From the NCBI GenBank assembly GCA_024638905.1, contig JAHEJH010000039.1, forward strand, positions 1 through 6,918: a stretch of DNA of 6,918 nucleotides. The letters are read 5' to 3'. A program made the position numbers and the translations under genes. The DNA is from Luminiphilus sp. (GTDB lineage Bacteria > Pseudomonadota > Gammaproteobacteria > Pseudomonadales > Halieaceae). The stretch's first letter is position 1, and each line of letters starts with the position of its first letter. Below are positions 1-5,827 of the stretch, piece after piece. The notes under the pieces were generated by a model. The model saw only the letters and a list, made by a program, of their open reading frames with translations. It was not told where the DNA came from and ran no database searches.

Positions 1-50
1 CTCAAGCACGATCCAGCGGGCTACGAGCAGCGTAGAAGCACCGTAATCTC

Positions 51-76
51 TTATAAGTTCTTTATTAGAACTATAA
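51..76. repeat. AT-rich inverted repeat, 6+4 base pairs with one bulge
   Basis: AGTTCT (56-61) and AGAACT (67-72) are perfect inverted arms around a five-base loop. After one bulged A at 55 the pairing continues for four more bases (TTAT 51-54 with ATAA 73-76). The left flank also forms the 8-base palindrome CTTATAAG at 50-57. No T-run follows on either strand and the stem is AT-rich, so it does not look like a Rho-independent terminator. A regulator-binding site or a chance dyad in AT-rich DNA are the alternatives. Confidence 0.45.
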
Positions 77-95
77 AAGCCACAACCACAAGAAA

Positions 96-110
96 GAAAT
101 TAGCAATTTC
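96..110. repeat. Perfect 6-3-6 inverted repeat
   Basis: GAAATT (96-101), spacer AGC, AATTTC (105-110) form an exact dyad. Its size is compatible with a dimeric repressor site, but the arms are too AT-rich and short for a stable RNA hairpin. Function unknown; it lies between two other dyads in the same AT-rich stretch. Confidence 0.4.
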
Positions 111-124
111 CGGCACAAAACGTA

Positions 125-152
125 ATACAGTTCCGTATTGGAATGGTATAAA
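125..152 (+). promoter_or_regulatory. Imperfect dyad overlapping an extended -10-like element
   Basis: ATACAGTTCC (125-134) and GGAATGGTAT (140-149) pair at 8 of 10 positions around GTATT; the core TTCC-GTATT-GGAA is exact. The right arm runs into TGG-TATAAA (144-152), which resembles an extended -10 promoter element on the plus strand. No good -35 hexamer is present. A dyad covering a -10 is the usual geometry for repression. However, plus-strand transcription from here would run antisense into the dehydrogenase gene, and no plus-strand gene follows. The symmetry could instead serve a minus-strand gene beyond the left edge. The TTCC/GGAA core is loosely like sites of IclR-family regulators, but that is a weak resemblance only. 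Confidence 0.3.
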
Positions 153-182
153 ACGCGACGAATCGGTATTTTTGGCGGGTTT

Positions 183-222
183 AGCGCTGCAACCGCGATA
201 CAGCGATCACAAAGTCAGCGCT
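183..222. repeat. Seven-base inverted pair just beyond the dehydrogenase stop
   Basis: AGCGCTG (183-189) and CAGCGCT (216-222) are exact inverted copies separated by 26 bases, 12 bases past the TAA of the dehydrogenase gene. The loop contains a direct repeat GCGAT (195-199 and 203-207). A long-loop hairpin could form at the 3' end of the operon message, but no T-run follows, so at most it might protect the 3' end or aid Rho-independent pausing. It could equally be chance. Confidence 0.3.
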
Positions 223-233
223 GGGAAGGGACA

Positions 234-1388
234 TTAGCGGAAGCGAAGGTTCGCCCTAGTAAGATCGCTGATTGTTTTCGCACCCATCAGCTTCATATCG
301 CGCACCAGCTCGCTTTGCATGTTAGTAAGCGCTCGCTCCACTCCGGCCTGGCCGGCGCCAGCCAGCGCATAAAGATACCAACGGCCACCAGAGCACGCCT
401 TCGCGCCAACAGAAAGCGCCTTCAGGACATGGGTACCCCGCTGAATGCCCCCATCGCAGATCACATCGATCTGATCACCAACCGCGTCAACAATCTCCGC
501 CAACTGATCAAAGGGTGAGCGGCTGCCATCGAGCTGGCGACCGCCATGGTTAGATACCATAATGGCATCTGCCCCGATCTCGACCGCCCTTTTGGCATCT
601 TCCACCGACATGATCCCCTTCAAACAAAAGGCCTTGCCCCAACGCTGCCGCACTTCGGCGGCGGCGTCCCAGTCCATGGTCTGGTCGAGCATCGTGGAGA
701 AGTAATCGGATACCGAGATACTGACGTTGGAGCCCTCGGCAATATGGTCCTTGAGGTTAGACAGCTCAAACGGCTCCCTCAGCAGGTAATTCAATGTCCA
801 GCTGGGATGCGTGGCGAAACTCACCAAACTGGAAGGGGTGAGTCGCGGTGGCGAGGTGAAGCCCGTCCACAGATCGCGCTCGCGATTGCCGCCAACAATG
901 GTGTCGACAGTGAGCGCCAGCGCATCAAATCCTGCGTCCCGGCATCGATCGATCATGCCCCAGGTGAGCGCCTTGTCCTTGTGGTAATACAGCTGAAAGA
1001 TCTTTGGGGTGCGAATCGTCTCGCCGATCTCCTCGATTCCCACTGTGGCCAGAGAAGAGATACCAAATAGCGTATTGAAGGCCTCTGCCGCGCGGCCCAC
1101 CGCGCGTTCTCCATCATGGTGAAACAATCGCTGCAACGCAGTAGGCGAGAGAAACAGGGGCATATCCATGGGGATACCCATAACGGTGGTCGACAGATCG
1201 ATGTTCTCGACCCCCGCCAACACGTTGGGCACCAGATCGCAGGCCTCATACGCCTCGGTATTGCGCCGGTAGGTCACTTCGTCATCGGCGGCGCCGTCGA
1301 TGTAATGGAAGATGGGGCCCGGCAATCGGGCCTTGGCCAGTCGTCGGAACTGCGCGGTGTTGTAGCAGTCGGAGAGTGTGATCCCCAT
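234..1388 (-). CDS. FMN-dependent alpha-hydroxy-acid dehydrogenase/oxidase (LldD-like)
   Basis: This 384-residue protein belongs to the FMN-dependent alpha-hydroxy-acid dehydrogenase family (L-lactate dehydrogenase LldD, glycolate oxidase, mandelate dehydrogenase), which oxidises 2-hydroxy acids to 2-oxo acids on a TIM barrel. The length is normal for LldD. The catalytic set is visible: Tyr29 (YIDGAADDE), Tyr134 in FQLYYHKD, Arg169 in the TVD...NRERD segment, Lys257 in LKGIM, and His281/Arg284 in SNHGGRQLD, where the His is the active-site base. Asp312-Gly-Gly and Arg336 fit the flavin-phosphate site. Residues about 176-235 form the variable loop that in LldD/mandelate dehydrogenase contacts the membrane, so quinone may be the acceptor; this is inference. 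Small deviations are GAADDE for the usual GGA-x-DE and CSGGR for the usual VGIGR-type stretch. ATG at 1388 has GGAG six bases upstream. It is the last gene of the operon, 22 bases after the M16 gene. The family is certain; the substrate cannot be assigned. Confidence 0.93.
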   Translation of the reverse strand: MGITLSDCYNTAQFRRLAKARLPGPIFHYIDGAADDEVTYRRNTEAYEACDLVPNVLAGVENIDLSTTVMGIPMDMPLFLSPTALQRLFHHDGERAVGRAAEAFNTLFGISSLATVGIEEIGETIRTPKIFQLYYHKDKALTWGMIDRCRDAGFDALALTVDTIVGGNRERDLWTGFTSPPRLTPSSLVSFATHPSWTLNYLLREPFELSNLKDHIAEGSNVSISVSDYFSTMLDQTMDWDAAAEVRQRWGKAFCLKGIMSVEDAKRAVEIGADAIMVSNHGGRQLDGSRSPFDQLAEIVDAVGDQIDVICDGGIQRGTHVLKALSVGAKACSGGRWYLYALAGAGQAGVERALTNMQSELVRDMKLMGAKTISDLTRANLRFR

Positions 1389-1394
1389 GTTCTA

Positions 1395-1398
1395 CTCC
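1395..1398 (-). promoter_or_regulatory. Shine-Dalgarno GGAG of the dehydrogenase gene
   Basis: GGAG on the minus strand lies six bases before the ATG at 1388, within the 22-base gap after the M16 stop codon. It supports this start and independent ribosome loading on an operon message. Confidence 0.7.
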
Positions 1399-1410
1399 GG
1401 CTCAGTGGGT

Positions 1411-4356
1411 TCAGTCGAGCGGCTGCAGCGGCATCTGCTCGTGGAAGGCCTCGACACTATCAATCACGGTCGCGCCGTCAATCGTGGCGAAAGGCTCCGC
1501 CTGCCAGCGCTCACCCCGCATCTGAATCAAGATACGGCTTGGGTCGCTCGATAATACCGTCGCGCGATAGTAGTCCCGCATGGCATCCAACGATACCGCC
1601 TCCACCGCAGCGATCATCTCAGCGCGGCTAGAGAAATCATAACGCTCGCGGTTCCAGTCCCCGATAAAGGGCCCAGCTTCATCAGAGAGGTTGGTGGGCG
1701 GTTCGGTCAGTTGGGTGAGCACACCCGACTTCAGATTGGCAAACTGGTCTTCGGTCAGCTCGTCGAGCATCAGCGCATATTCTGCTGCGAACGCCTCAAA
1801 CCGCTGGAGCATGGCGACCGGCCCTTTCACCGGCGTCTGAATGTAAAAACCGATCATCGGGTGATCCTGCAAGGTCGTGGTGAGACCACCGGCTGCATAA
1901 CCCAACTGCTCCTCGGTGCGCAGGGTATCGAAGGCCCGGTTCCGGAGGTGCCTGGCCAACACCCGTCCTGTCGCCTCGTTGGCCACCGTCGCCTCGGGCG
2001 CTGCATAGAGCAGCATCATGCCCAAATCCTCAACAGGTAGATCCGTATTTTTGACCAGCGTCTGACCCGGCACCGGTGAATACACGCGTTCACGAATATA
2101 CTCCGTCGCACCCGTTCGTTCCTCGGGTAAGGCGCTCAGTAGCGTTTGCGTCAGGTCTTTGGCAAAGGCTTGATCGTAGTTACCAAACAGATACACGCGG
2201 ATCAGCGCCGTATCCAGAACACGCTCAACAAAGGCATTGAAGCGCGCCGGAGTGACCTCCGCCACCGCATCGAGCAAGGAGGCCTCATCATAAAAGCCGG
2301 TGCGGGTCAGGCTGGAAAGGGTCCTGCCCAGCTGCCTAAAAGGGAGTTCGCGCTTGCGGTTCTCGAGTCCGCGGACAAAGCGATCAATCGCCTGATCCAA
2401 CGCCTGCTGATCCGGGTCAACCCGGAGCCCCGCCAGCGCCGCGGTCAGCAGTTCCGGCTGCTTATCAGTAAAACCGGAGATGGAAAGGCGCAGGCCTTCA
2501 TCGAGGCCGAGGCTGAGACCCATCCCTGCGATGCTGGCTTCATTGATCAACGCCGTCTGCTGCAGGCCGTATACATCTGACCACAGCACCATCATGACCG
2601 CCGCATCAACCTCCTGCTGGCGAAGCGGCGAATTCAAGTACACCTGTGCATAACCCCGCGGCAGGTCGGCAAACGCCTCACTACCCTGCAACCAGACACT
2701 GAGACCGGGCTCATCGATAATCTGTCTGGGCTCGCTTATTGTGTTCGCCAGCTCAAATTGCTCGGGCAGCAATTGGTTCTGTGCCGGCAGCGCGAGCTGA
2801 TACTCGGCCGTCTGGGTCTTCAATGCCTGCGTGTCGGGCACGGCCAGCGGCTCAACCGCATATTGGCCCTCATAAAAGTAGAGGCTCTCGGAGACCGGCT
2901 GCGCCTGGTCGATTTCCCAGACATGGAGCCGTTCCGGGACCAACTGTGCCAGCACCGCCTCCACCGCTTCACCGTCGAACCCGGTGAATCGATAAGGTGC
3001 CTCAATGGCATATTGCGCGGGATAGGTCTGCATCGCCCGGGTCAGTTCGTGGGCGTAGCTGAAGTCATCCATTTTTTCGAGAAAACGAAAACGATTCGTG
3101 AGCGAGGTGCCGAACTCTTCGGCGTAGCGATCATCGACACCCTGCTCACGCAGCATGTCGAGATATCCCAGCAGCATGGCGGTGATGTCGTCCCGATGCG
3201 CAAGACCCTCGGGCGTCAGCTGCACTGAAAAAGTAAACAACCCGTAGTTTCCGTAGCGCGCGGGATCGGCGCTCACGATCAACGCGCTGGCCCAGCCCAG
3301 ATCCCGTAGTCGCACCGCTGGCGTGTCGGGCATTTCAGAGCCCAAAATGTACGACAGGTATTCACTGGGCTTGGTGTCGTACAGGTCACTGTTGTTATCG
3401 ATAATGAAATCGAGCCGCAGCTCGCGGGTGTCATCCTGGGGCGCATAGCGCACGCGCTTGGCACCGACTTCTGCAAAATCGATCGCGGCCGACATCTCAG
3501 GCCGAACTGCCTGCTTGTTGGGGATCTCGCCAAAGTGGGTCTCTGCAAGTTCCTGTAATGCCGGCAGCGGCAAGTTGCCGATGAGCGATGCCTTCATCAG
3601 ATTGGCGCTGTAGTACTGCTCAAAAAAGGCCACAGTGGCGGCGTGGAGTCCGCCCTCGGTTTTATCGACAAGGGACTCAAGATTGCCAATCTGGAAACGG
3701 TTGGCAGGGTGATCGCCCAATAGCTGACGCGCCAGCCGATAGATAATGCGGAAGTCTTGCTCGCGGCGCATCGACCACTCGGCATTCACCGCGTTCTTCT
3801 CTTTGTCGATGTAGGTGGGGTCCAGCAACGGATCGGTGAAAAAACTCGAGAAACGGTCCAGTGCCTCGGGCAAGGCGTCGTTCTCGACCATCATCATGTA
3901 ATTGGTGATGTCGAGGCCGGTGTAGGCATTGGTCATGCCACCGTGCTCCGCGGTGAAGGCCATAAAGCCATCGGGCTCGGGGAACTGTGCGGATCCCATG
4001 AACAGCATGTGCTCAAGATAGTGGGCCATCCCGGGATAATCCTCGGGATCTGAAGCGGCACCCAAACCGACACTCAAAGCGGCCGCCGATTTCTCGGCGG
4101 TCGGATCCGACACCAGCATGACTTCAAGACCATTTGCCAGCTCGATCAGGTCGTATGCCCGATCATCGTTGGGGCTCACCACGACTGCAGGCTCAGCGGT
4201 CTCCGGCGTATCAGCCGACTGGCCGCAGGCGACCAGCGCAGCGCCCAGCAGCAGCGCGCCGCAAAGTCGGTGACACCGTGAAGCACAGACCGCTGGGATG
4301 CTCGCGAATATTCGTACCAAATGGAGAGTAGACACGTCCATGAATGATGTACTCAT
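1411..4356 (-). CDS. M16A zinc metalloprotease (pitrilysin/insulinase family), predicted lipoprotein
   Basis: With the start at 4356 the protein has 981 residues, close to E. coli pitrilysin (962). The inverted zinc motif HYLEH is at 112-116: His112 and His116 bind zinc and Glu115 is the catalytic base. The third ligand is Glu193 in EKNAVNAEW, 81 residues after His112, the same spacing as His88-Glu169 of pitrilysin; Glu186 matches its second conserved Glu. The C-terminal half carries FDTLRTEEQLGY with Arg813 and Tyr820, spaced like the substrate-binding Arg824/Tyr831 of human insulin-degrading enzyme. It is thus a full four-domain M16A enzyme that should cleave peptides in a closed chamber. 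The N-terminus has a hydrophobic stretch ending LVAC, a lipobox with Cys44 as lipidated residue and Gly45 at +2, which would not retain it in the inner membrane. An in-frame ATG at 4506 would add 50 residues but overlaps the permease by 128 bases. ATG 4356 lies 22 bases after the permease stop with AAGAGA nine bases upstream, so I chose it. The resulting 43-residue signal peptide is long; ATG 4341 or TTG 4320 are fallback starts without Shine-Dalgarno support. Confidence 0.95.
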   Translation of the reverse strand: MSTSFMDVSTLHLVRIFASIPAVCASRCHRLCGALLLGAALVACGQSADTPETAEPAVVVSPNDDRAYDLIELANGLEVMLVSDPTAEKSAAALSVGLGAASDPEDYPGMAHYLEHMLFMGSAQFPEPDGFMAFTAEHGGMTNAYTGLDITNYMMMVENDALPEALDRFSSFFTDPLLDPTYIDKEKNAVNAEWSMRREQDFRIIYRLARQLLGDHPANRFQIGNLESLVDKTEGGLHAATVAFFEQYYSANLMKASLIGNLPLPALQELAETHFGEIPNKQAVRPEMSAAIDFAEVGAKRVRYAPQDDTRELRLDFIIDNNSDLYDTKPSEYLSYILGSEMPDTPAVRLRDLGWASALIVSADPARYGNYGLFTFSVQLTPEGLAHRDDITAMLLGYLDMLREQGVDDRYAEEFGTSLTNRFRFLEKMDDFSYAHELTRAMQTYPAQYAIEAPYRFTGFDGEAVEAVLAQLVPERLHVWEIDQAQPVSESLYFYEGQYAVEPLAVPDTQALKTQTAEYQLALPAQNQLLPEQFELANTISEPRQIIDEPGLSVWLQGSEAFADLPRGYAQVYLNSPLRQQEVDAAVMMVLWSDVYGLQQTALINEASIAGMGLSLGLDEGLRLSISGFTDKQPELLTAALAGLRVDPDQQALDQAIDRFVRGLENRKRELPFRQLGRTLSSLTRTGFYDEASLLDAVAEVTPARFNAFVERVLDTALIRVYLFGNYDQAFAKDLTQTLLSALPEERTGATEYIRERVYSPVPGQTLVKNTDLPVEDLGMMLLYAAPEATVANEATGRVLARHLRNRAFDTLRTEEQLGYAAGGLTTTLQDHPMIGFYIQTPVKGPVAMLQRFEAFAAEYALMLDELTEDQFANLKSGVLTQLTEPPTNLSDEAGPFIGDWNRERYDFSSRAEMIAAVEAVSLDAMRDYYRATVLSSDPSRILIQMRGERWQAEPFATIDGATVIDSVEAFHEQMPLQPLD

Positions 4357-4365
4357 CGATAAGGA

Positions 4366-4371
4366 TCTCTT
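4366..4371 (-). promoter_or_regulatory. Shine-Dalgarno-like AAGAGA deciding the M16 start
   Basis: On the minus strand AAGAGA lies nine bases before the ATG at 4356 and just after the permease TGA (4381-4379). It favours that ATG over the one at 4506, which would bury 50 codons inside the permease gene, and over the next ATG at 4341, which has no purine-rich element at the right distance. Confidence 0.55.
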
Positions 4372-4378
4372 AGTTAAT

Positions 4379-5446
4379 TCATGAGGAAACAGCGAGCGAG
4401 TCGCTGGATGGCCAGGCTGACAGAATGGCATTGACCAAGGTTGCCAGAGGTATAGCGAAAAAGACGCCCCACAACCCCCACAGCCCGCCGAAGAATAAGA
4501 CCGCAATCACAATCGCGACCGGATGCAAGTTGACCGCCTCGGAAAAGAGGAGCGGCACCAACACGTTGCCATCGAGCACCTGTATCAGCAGATACGCGCC
4601 GACGACCCAGTAAAAGTCTGGCGTGACGCCAAATTGAAAATAAGCGACGACAACCACGGGAATGGTCACCAACGCGGCGCCAATATAAGGCACGATCACA
4701 GAGACGCCCACCAGCAGTCCCAACAGCGCCGCGTAGTTCAGGGAGAATATTGCAAAGACCACGTAGGACACGCCGCCGATGATCAACACCTCAATGCCCT
4801 TGCCCCGGGCATAGTTGGCGAATTGCAGATTCAATTCCGACCAGATCCGTTCGAGCAGTGGCCTCTTGGCGGGCAAGAAACTGGCGAACCAGCCGGTCAG
4901 CTGCTCGCGGTCCTTGAGAAAGAAAAACACCATTAAAGGAATCAGAATCAGGTAAACGATGGCCGCCAGCACACTCGGAATTGAGCTCAGACCCTTGGTC
5001 ACCAGTATCTGTCCCACCGAAGCCATTTCGGCCTGAATAGCCGCCGTAAGCTCGTTGACCTGCTGCTGGGTAAAAAAGACCGGGTACTCCTCCGGGAGCG
5101 TTACCAACACCTTGCGCCATGCCTCGATAATCGCCGGGGCTTCGCGTACCAGTGCCACGAGCTGTCGCCAGACTAGCGGCGCCAGGCCGAACAGCACGGC
5201 AAAAAAACCGCCAAGAAACAGTAATGTGGAAAACGCGACACTCAACTCTCCGGGCAAGCCCCGCTGCCTCAGAACATTGGCAACGCCCTGCATCAAGTAA
5301 GCCAGAATGACCGCCACCAGCACCGGCGCGAGAATGTCGCCGAACAACAGCATGACAGCAAAGGCCACCGTCAACATCACGAGCAGAATAACGGCCTCTT
5401 CCTCGCTCAGATAACGCTGGTACCACCTCGTCAGAACTTCTTTCAC
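4379..5446 (-). CDS. AI-2E family (PerM-like) membrane transporter
   Basis: This 355-residue integral inner-membrane protein is of the AI-2E transporter family (PerM/YdiK/TqsA type). About eight hydrophobic segments are visible: two near residues 18-57, one at about 68-95, one near 155-178, and four in the C-terminal half. A more polar stretch of some 55 residues lies between the third and fourth, as is normal for the family. Recognisable signatures are VPYIGA in the sixth segment, then QVLDGNVLVPLLF, NLHPVAI, and a glycine-rich final segment ending FAIPLA. Members have been linked to AI-2 export and Na+/H+ or other transport, and most have no proven substrate, so the family name should not be read as a role in quorum sensing. 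The start codon is GTG, preceded by a strong AAGGAG with a seven-base spacer. It lies 16 bases after the tusA-like gene. In E. coli perM sits beside bepA, and a bepA-like gene is the divergent neighbour here too, which supports a PerM-type identity. Confidence 0.92.
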   Translation of the reverse strand: MKEVLTRWYQRYLSEEEAVILLVMLTVAFAVMLLFGDILAPVLVAVILAYLMQGVANVLRQRGLPGELSVAFSTLLFLGGFFAVLFGLAPLVWRQLVALVREAPAIIEAWRKVLVTLPEEYPVFFTQQQVNELTAAIQAEMASVGQILVTKGLSSIPSVLAAIVYLILIPLMVFFFLKDREQLTGWFASFLPAKRPLLERIWSELNLQFANYARGKGIEVLIIGGVSYVVFAIFSLNYAALLGLLVGVSVIVPYIGAALVTIPVVVVAYFQFGVTPDFYWVVGAYLLIQVLDGNVLVPLLFSEAVNLHPVAIVIAVLFFGGLWGLWGVFFAIPLATLVNAILSAWPSSDSLAVSS

Positions 5447-5453
5447 GCTGCGA

Positions 5454-5459
5454 CTCCTT
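5454..5459 (-). promoter_or_regulatory. Strong Shine-Dalgarno AAGGAG before the GTG start of the permease
   Basis: AAGGAG on the minus strand sits seven bases before GTG 5446-5444, inside the 16-base gap after the tusA-like stop. It fixes the non-ATG start: the next residues (KEVLTRWYQR) then lead straight into the first membrane segment. Confidence 0.8.
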
Positions 5460-5462
5460 GTT

Positions 5463-5702
5463 TCAGGCCTTGGTGATGGTCAGCCTCAGCACGTCATCGG
5501 GCAACCGTTCACACTCCACGACGTGCCCCGCCAAACGCGCAAAACTCTCGAAGTCACGTTCCGAGCCCGAATCAGTCGACAACACCTCCAACACCGCACC
5601 GGAAGGCAGCGCACTGAGCGCACGCTTGGCCATCAACAACGGCATGGGACATCGCTCCCCTCGCGCGTCGACCGACTCGGCGGGTGGGGTGTGATTCGGC
5701 AT
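5463..5702 (-). CDS. TusA/SirA-like sulfur carrier protein
   Basis: This small protein of 79 residues has the TusA fold signature VDARGERCPMPLL, with the CPxP cysteine at Cys18. In characterised members that Cys carries a persulfide and passes sulfur to tRNA 2-thiolation or to molybdenum-cofactor and related pathways. The C-terminal part (GHVVECERLPDDVLRLTITK) fits the last strands of the family's two-layer alpha/beta fold. Length is normal (about 75-80). It is the first gene of the operon, 16 bases before the permease, and sits back to back with a bepA-like gene. From memory this matches P. aeruginosa PA1006, a TusA-like protein tied to molybdenum homeostasis and nitrate use, so this may be its orthologue rather than the tRNA-thiolating TusA; that is inference from context. 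The ATG at 5702 is the only ATG/GTG/TTG between an upstream in-frame TGA (5753-5751) and the CPxP motif. It has no Shine-Dalgarno sequence, because the leader is C-rich. Confidence 0.9.
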   Translation of the reverse strand: MPNHTPPAESVDARGERCPMPLLMAKRALSALPSGAVLEVLSTDSGSERDFESFARLAGHVVECERLPDDVLRLTITKA

Positions 5703-5827
5703 GGACAGGGACCAGATCGTCAGGGGGCGGGGAGTATATCGCTTATTGCTTCAGGGGGGGTTCCGGCATGAATTTTCACACTCGCTTCAAGCTCCCGACA
5801 ACAGCCCAAGTAAGCTAGAGTGCGGCC
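5703..5827. promoter_or_regulatory. Divergent control region between the tusA-led operon and the bepA-like gene
   Basis: These 125 bases must hold the start signals of both transcription units. For the minus-strand operon the best -10 is TATACT (5738-5733), five of six consensus matches, which would give a leader of about 25 bases; no TTGACA-like -35 lies 16-19 bases further, where the sequence is C-rich. For the plus-strand protease gene only poor candidates exist (TTGCTT at 5746-5751 with TGAATT at 5769-5774). The plus strand has G-tracts at 5708-5710, 5723-5727, 5729-5732 and 5754-5760. No clear dyad operator was found. Confidence 0.55.
5733..5738 (-). promoter_or_regulatory. Candidate -10 box TATACT for the tusA-led operon
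   Basis: TATACT on the minus strand matches five of six bases of the sigma-70 -10 consensus and lies 30 bases before the tusA-like ATG. The -35 position reads ACCCCC or similar, so any promoter here would need an activator or be weak. Confidence 0.35.

Larger units (their letters stand above)
1..233. other. AT-rich intergenic region left of the four-gene operon
   Basis: No convincing gene is seen here. The part from 41 to 150 is only about 34% GC by hand count, against nearly 60% in the genes to the right. It contains three inverted repeats (51-76, 96-110, 125-149), a wider 7-base inverted pair (183-189 with 216-222) and an extended -10-like element (144-152), so it looks regulatory or spacer-like. 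Plus-strand frame 1 is open from the left edge to a TAG at 235-237. Its first dozen codons look coding-like, but the rest is Lys/Arg/Thr-rich and AT-rich, and I recognise nothing in it. The end of an upstream gene may therefore lie within the first few tens of bases, since the other two plus frames stop at 33-35 and 44-46. No T-tract-bearing hairpin follows the dehydrogenase stop, so no intrinsic terminator is called. Confidence 0.6.

Noticed and set aside
51..76. Rho-independent terminator at the left inverted repeat
   Set aside because: The stem is AT-rich and no T-run follows it on either strand.
1..237. Open plus-strand frame 1 as the tail of an upstream gene
   Set aside because: It is 78 codons without a stop, but most of it is AT-rich, Lys/Arg/Thr-rich and crossed by three dyads; no family is recognisable, so I do not call a gene.
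546..1070. Plus-strand open frames opposite the dehydrogenase (138-518, 546-1070, 1116-1631)
   Set aside because: They are antisense to a gene with a full set of catalytic motifs, have low-complexity Arg/Gly/His-rich products, and show no recognisable family.
1711..4053. Plus-strand open frames opposite the M16 gene (1711-2040, 2146-2580, 2758-3228, 3757-4053)
   Set aside because: These are shadows caused by GC-rich codon use of the real minus-strand gene; none has a domain signature.
4357..4506. 50-codon N-terminal extension of the M16 protein
   Set aside because: It overlaps the permease by 128 bases, has odd Cys/Trp/Pro-rich composition, and would put the lipobox near residue 94, where it could not work as a signal.
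4791..5426. 211-codon minus-strand frame inside the permease gene
   Set aside because: It is a +1/+2 shadow of the permease frame, which has clear membrane segments and family motifs; the shadow product is Gly/Arg-rich with no signature.
5737..5764. Sigma-E promoter for the tusA-led operon (GGAACCC at 5764-5758 on the minus strand)
   Set aside because: The -35 is partly like GGAACTT, but the -10 position sixteen bases on reads CGATA, not a TCTGA/TCAAA-type element, and it points away from bepA, the gene where such control would be expected.
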